Below are positions 60,465 through 64,000 of a stretch of DNA of 64,000 nt, piece by piece. The stretch's first letter is position 1. The number at the start of each line of letters is the position of its first letter. The notes under the pieces were generated by a model. The model was not told the origin of the DNA. It searched no databases and saw only the letters and a program-made list of their open reading frames with translations. The DNA is taken from the NCBI RefSeq assembly GCF_000498395.2, contig NZ_CP010979.1:4526001-4590000 (forward strand). Direction: 5' to 3'. Both the position numbers and the translations under genes were made by a program. This DNA comes from Pseudomonas putida S13.1.2 (GTDB taxonomy: Bacteria; Pseudomonadota; Gammaproteobacteria; Pseudomonadales; Pseudomonadaceae).

Positions 60465-60926
60465 ATGTCGGATTCCCGCTCCATCACGCTGGATGAAATC
60501 GATCGCCAGCTGATCGCCCTGCTGCAAATCAACGCCCGCGAAAGCGTCGCCACCCTCGCGCGTCAGCTGGGCATCGCCCGCACCACCGTCAACTCGCGCC
60601 TGGAACGGCTGGAGAAGAACAAGGTCATCTCAGGCTATGGCGTGCGCCTGGGTCAGAGTGTGATAGGTGGCGGGCTGCAAGCGTACGTGGGGATCAAAGT
60701 GCAGCCGCGCTCCGGGAAGGAAGTGGTACGCCGCCTGAGTGCCATGGGCCAGGTGCAGCAGCTGTGTGCGGTAAGCGGCGAATTCGACTATGTGGCCTGG
60801 CTGCGTACAGACTCGCCCGAGCAACTGGACCAGCTGCTCGACCAGATCGGCAGTGTCGACGGGGTGGAGAAAACCACCACGTCGATCATTCTCAGCAGCA
60901 AGGTGGATCGCGGTCAGCCAATCTGA
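60465..60926 (+). CDS. Lrp/AsnC-family transcriptional regulator
   Basis: 153 residues. The N-terminal helix-turn-helix (LDEIDRQLIALLQINARE; LARQLGIARTTVNSRLERLE) is joined to a RAM/ACT-type ligand domain (LQAYVGIKVQPRSGKEVV; VSGEFDYVAWLR). ATG 60465 is chosen because the frame before it is repeat DNA. Amino-acid-responsive control of nearby catabolic genes (davBA) is possible but not shown. Confidence 0.9.
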   Translation: MSDSRSITLDEIDRQLIALLQINARESVATLARQLGIARTTVNSRLERLEKNKVISGYGVRLGQSVIGGGLQAYVGIKVQPRSGKEVVRRLSAMGQVQQLCAVSGEFDYVAWLRTDSPEQLDQLLDQIGSVDGVEKTTTSIILSSKVDRGQPI

Positions 60927-61115
60927 GCGACACCCTCCAGCACCGTCAAATATCTAGAGTGGAACGCTGTATCGACCGATCGAGGCCTGTTCCTGCGTTA
61001 CTTGCTGCAATTCATTCGTGCTTAGGCGCAGCGTCAATGCGTAATAGGCTGGCTAGAGGCAGGATTGACAGGCCTCACCACCTCTCCCAAACTATACGCA
61101 GATAACGTACACAGA

Positions 61116-61474
61116 ATGGACGCCGTTTTTGTTGAGCTTCCCCCGTTCGAACGTCATCGTCCCAGTTACCTGAGCGACGAAGACTTTCGCTCCATGCAAC
61201 AGTTCTTGTTGAAGAATCCGCTTGAGATTTGCTCCAAGGCACAGGAGGCCTCCGGAAGCTGCGATTTTCGGACTCCCAACGCCAGAAGGGCAAGCGAGGC
61301 GGCATCCGCGTCATCTACTACTTCTGGCTTCCGGGGACTCAATTCTGGCTGTTTACCCTATACGGCAAAGACATGCAGGATGACTTGACCGACTCCCAGC
61401 GAAAAGCTCTGAGAACCATGCTCGAACGCGAATACCTGTCGAGGACCCACCATGCCACGCAACCTGTTCACTGA
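61116..61474 (+). pseudogene. HigB/RelE-type toxin gene with frameshift
   Basis: The first frame (ATG 61116) encodes FVELPPFERHRPSYLSDEDF and reaches LLKNPLE. A second frame (from about 61229) continues LLQGTGGLRKLRFSDSQRQK, RGGIRVIYYFW, FWLFTLYGKD and ends at 61474. Homologues have these joined with GD between NPLE and the next segment, so a small deletion near 61227 has broken the gene. The overlap with the antitoxin start is retained. Sequencing error is the alternative explanation. Confidence 0.8.
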
Positions 61475-61766
61475 ACTCACTGAAGGCTTCGACGCCTTGG
61501 CCGAAGAACGCCAAGGCAAGAAGACCCTGCGCTCGCACAAAGTCAGCTTCATCGAACTGGCCCCCTTGGCGCCTAATGAACTGTTGGAACTGCGCCAGCG
61601 CCTCAACATGTCCAGGGCACTGTTCGCGAACTGTCTACGGACCAACGCCAGAACACTGGAGAACTGGGAGCAAGGCCGTTCCAGACCTAACGCACAGGCT
61701 GTTGCGCTCATTCGCCTTGTGCAGAAATACCCCGAGACCGTGGATCACCTGGCATCCCTTATCTGA
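61452..61766 (+). CDS. HigA/NadS-like antitoxin (XRE family)
   Basis: 104 residues. The C-terminal Cro/XRE helix-turn-helix (LRQRLNMSRALFANCLRTNARTLENWEQG) is preceded by an N-terminal segment (MPRNLFTELTEGFDAL) typical of antitoxins of this toxin type. It is intact and overlaps the 3' end of the broken toxin gene. It may persist as a regulator or as an immunity relic. Confidence 0.85.
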   Translation: MPRNLFTELTEGFDALAEERQGKKTLRSHKVSFIELAPLAPNELLELRQRLNMSRALFANCLRTNARTLENWEQGRSRPNAQAVALIRLVQKYPETVDHLASLI

Positions 61767-61928
61767 TTCATCATAATTGATCTTTTATTAGTAAATATGA
61801 CGAGTAAAGCTACATTCAGACACCACTCTGAACCTTAATTACGAACGCCCCACTCCCTAAAATGACCGCCAGGCATCTCCTATACTCAGGCTCCGCTCCC
61901 CGCGCAGCCCCTCTGGCAAGGTCACTTC

Positions 61929-63611
61929 ATGAACAAGAAAAACCGCCACCCCGCCGACGGCAAGCAGCCCATCACCATCTTTGGCCCCGACTTCCCCTTC
62001 GCCTTCGACGACTGGCTGGAACACCCCGCAGGCCTGGGCAGCATTCCAGCCGAGCGCCAGGGTGAAGAAGTGGCCATCGTGGGTGCCGGTATCGCCGGCC
62101 TGGTGGCCGCCTACGAGCTGATGAAGCTGGGCTTGAAGCCGGTGGTGTACGAGGCCTCCAAGCTGGGTGGCCGGCTGCGTTCGCAAGCCTTCAACGGCAC
62201 CGACGGGATCATCGCCGAACTCGGTGGCATGCGCTTCCCGGTGTCGTCCACCGCCTTCTACCACTACGTGGATAAGCTGGGCCTGGAAACCAAGCCCTTC
62301 CCCAACCCCCTGACCCCGGCCTCGGGCAGTACAGTGATCGACCTGGAAGGCCAGACCTACTACGCCGAAAAAACCACCGACCTGCCCAAGCTGTTCCACG
62401 AAGTGGCCGACGCCTGGGCCGATGCCCTGGAAAGTGGCGCCCAGTTCGCCGACATCCAGCAAGCCATCCGCGACCGGGATGTACCGCGCCTGAAAGAACT
62501 GTGGAACAAGCTGGTCCCCCTGTGGGATGACCGCACCTTCTACGATTTCGTCGCCACCTCGCGCTCGTTCGCCAAACTGAGCTTCCAGCACCGCGAAGTG
62601 TTCGGCCAGGTCGGCTTTGGCACCGGCGGCTGGGACTCGGACTTCCCCAACTCGATGCTGGAAATCTTCCGCGTGGTGATGACCAACTGCGACGACCATC
62701 AACACCTTGTCGTCGGCGGTGTGGAGCAGGTGCCGCAAGGTATCTGGCGCCATGTGCCGGAGCGCTGCGCCCACTGGCCGCAGGGCACCAGCCTGAGCGG
62801 CCTGCATGGCGGCGCGCCGCGCACCGGGGTCAAGCGCATTGCCCGTGCCGCCGATGGCCGCCTGGCGGTCACCGACAACTGGGGCGACACCCGGCACTAC
62901 GGCGCCGTGCTCGCCACCTGCCAGACCTGGTTGCTGACCACCCAGATCGACTGCGAGGAGTCGCTGTTCTCGCAGAAGATGTGGATGGCCCTGGACCGCA
63001 CCCGCTACATGCAGTCGTCGAAGACATTCGTCATGGTCGACCGGCCGTTCTGGAAGGACAAGGATCCGCAAACCGGCCGCGACCTGATGAGCATGACCCT
63101 CACCGACCGCCTCACCCGCGGCACCTACCTGTTCGACAACGGCGACGACAAGCCGGGGGTGATCTGCCTGTCCTACGCCTGGATGAGCGACGCGCTGAAG
63201 ATGCTGCCGCACCCGGTGGAAAAGCGCGTGCAACTGGCCCTGGATGCGCTGAAGAAGATCTACCCCAAGACCGATATCGCCGGGCACATCATCGGCGACC
63301 CGATCACCATCTCCTGGGAGGCCGACCCGCACTTCCTCGGCGCCTTCAAGGGCGCACTGCCGGGCCACTACCGCTACAACCAGCGCATGTACGCGCACTT
63401 CATGCAGCAGGACATGCCCGCCGAGCAGCGCGGCATGTTCATTGCCGGTGACGACGTGTCGTGGACCCCGGCGTGGGTGGAAGGAGCAGTGCAAACGTCG
63501 CTGAATGCGGTGTGGGGTATCATGAACCACTTCGGTGGCCAGACCCACCCGGACAACCCCGGCCCGGGCGATGTGTTTGACGAGATCGGCCCGATCGCCC
63601 TGGCAGACTGA
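61929..63611 (+). CDS. davB: L-lysine 2-monooxygenase
   Basis: A 560-residue flavin amine oxidase/monooxygenase. The FAD Rossmann motif is VAIVGAGIAGLVAAYELMKLG and the second is EASKLGGRLRS; the C-terminal FAD contact is IAGDDVSWTPAWVEGAVQT. DavB converts L-lysine to 5-aminopentanamide, the first step of the P. putida aminovalerate pathway. It is close kin to tryptophan 2-monooxygenases, so the substrate rests on the neighbouring davA. The stop is 14 bases before davA. Confidence 0.92.
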   Translation: MNKKNRHPADGKQPITIFGPDFPFAFDDWLEHPAGLGSIPAERQGEEVAIVGAGIAGLVAAYELMKLGLKPVVYEASKLGGRLRSQAFNGTDGIIAELGGMRFPVSSTAFYHYVDKLGLETKPFPNPLTPASGSTVIDLEGQTYYAEKTTDLPKLFHEVADAWADALESGAQFADIQQAIRDRDVPRLKELWNKLVPLWDDRTFYDFVATSRSFAKLSFQHREVFGQVGFGTGGWDSDFPNSMLEIFRVVMTNCDDHQHLVVGGVEQVPQGIWRHVPERCAHWPQGTSLSGLHGGAPRTGVKRIARAADGRLAVTDNWGDTRHYGAVLATCQTWLLTTQIDCEESLFSQKMWMALDRTRYMQSSKTFVMVDRPFWKDKDPQTGRDLMSMTLTDRLTRGTYLFDNGDDKPGVICLSYAWMSDALKMLPHPVEKRVQLALDALKKIYPKTDIAGHIIGDPITISWEADPHFLGAFKGALPGHYRYNQRMYAHFMQQDMPAEQRGMFIAGDDVSWTPAWVEGAVQTSLNAVWGIMNHFGGQTHPDNPGPGDVFDEIGPIALAD

Positions 63612-63625
63612 TACAAGGAGGCACC

Positions 63626-64000
63626 ATGCGCATTGCTCTGTTCCAGGGCGCCCCCCAGGCATTGGACGTGCCCGGCAACCTGCAACGGCTGCGCCACCAG
63701 GCGCAGCTGGCAGCCGAACGCGGCGCTCAGCTGCTGGTGTGCCCGGAAATGTTCCTGACCGGCTACAACATCGGCCTGGCCCAGGTCGAGCGGCTGGCCG
63801 AAGCCGAGGATGGCCCGGCGGCGATGGACGTGGTGGAGATCGCCCAGGCGCACCGCATCGCTATCGTCTATGGCTACCCCGAGCGTGGTGATGATGGGGC
63901 GATCTACAACAGTGTGCAGTTGATCGATGCGCACGGCCGCAGCCTGAGCAACTACCGCAAGACCCACCTGTTCGGGGATCTGGACCGCTCGATGTTCAGC
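63626..64000 (+). CDS. davA: 5-aminopentanamidase (3' end outside window)
   Basis: The first 125 residues of a nitrilase-superfamily amidase. The catalytic Glu is in LLVCPEMFLTGYN and the catalytic Lys in NYRKTHLFG; the Cys lies beyond the window. ATG 63626 follows AAGGAGG. DavA hydrolyses 5-aminopentanamide from DavB to 5-aminovalerate. Confidence 0.93.
   Translation, partial: MRIALFQGAPQALDVPGNLQRLRHQAQLAAERGAQLLVCPEMFLTGYNIGLAQVERLAEAEDGPAAMDVVEIAQAHRIAIVYGYPERGDDGAIYNSVQLIDAHGRSLSNYRKTHLFGDLDRSMFS

Overview
The window is chromosomal DNA from a fluorescent pseudomonad of the Pseudomonas putida group. The evidence is the GC-rich housekeeping genes, the split trpE / trpGDC arrangement with a GDSL autotransporter esterase between them, the MurU/AmgK recycling pair, the PrkA-YeaH-SpoVR stress operon, the rpsU-dnaG-rpoD operon, the davBA lysine-degradation genes and the many REP-type palindromes between genes. 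The gene order matches what I remember of P. putida KT2440 around rpoD; this is recall, not a search.

Layout. 1-10 kb: end of a membrane protein, an OsmC-like protein, the cAMP-receptor homologue Vfr, a lipoate-ligase-like protein, trpC-trpD-trpG (minus strand), a tryptophan-coding leader ORF, the esterase autotransporter, then trpE-gph-rpe. 10.5-11.7 kb: an IS110-family element that has split a REP sequence. 11.7-16.3 kb: a spermidine/putrescine-type ABC transporter operon with a REP/43-bp repeat block inside it. 16.6-19.7 kb: a two-component system. 19.7-23.3 kb: DUF3530 protein, DjlA-like co-chaperone, murU-amgK. 23.5-31.2 kb: lptD-surA-pdxA-rsmA-apaG-apaH-glpE, with overlapping or nearly touching genes. 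31.2-36.3 kb: prkA-yeaH-spoVR behind a good AlgU-type promoter match. 36.4-44.9 kb: cca, folK-folB, plsY, tsaD, rpsU-dnaG-rpoD. 45.1-48.8 kb: a GGDEF-EAL protein ending in the promoter of a tRNA-Ile2(CAT) gene.

The accessory part is a 9.9-kb genomic island between 46-bp direct repeats of the tRNA 3' end (48845-48890 and 58719-58764). It has a recombination/replication/transfer module (tyrosine integrase, TTTAGCTAAA repeats, small DNA-binding protein, Rep-like helix-turn-helix protein, TraK-like protein, long inverted repeat, a broken gene). It also has a DNA-modification/defence module: a cytosine methyltransferase in one operon with a double-ATPase kinase (MORC/HSP90-like GHKL domain plus histidine-kinase core) and a receiver protein with an unrecognised C-terminal domain. 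Divergent from these are an AspBHI-like endonuclease with an Mrr-type nuclease domain and a Vsr mismatch endonuclease. The methyltransferase-kinase-receiver-nuclease-Vsr cluster is the best candidate for a little-described system.

Beyond the island lie a DUF4160/DUF2442 pair, an acetyltransferase, an Lrp-type regulator, a frameshifted HigB-like toxin with an intact antitoxin, and davB-davA (davA runs off the window). A second notable point is that the last codons of gph encode a peptide nearly identical to the trpG leader peptide (shared ARWRWRA end), so the trpE attenuator appears to be built into the 3' end of gph.
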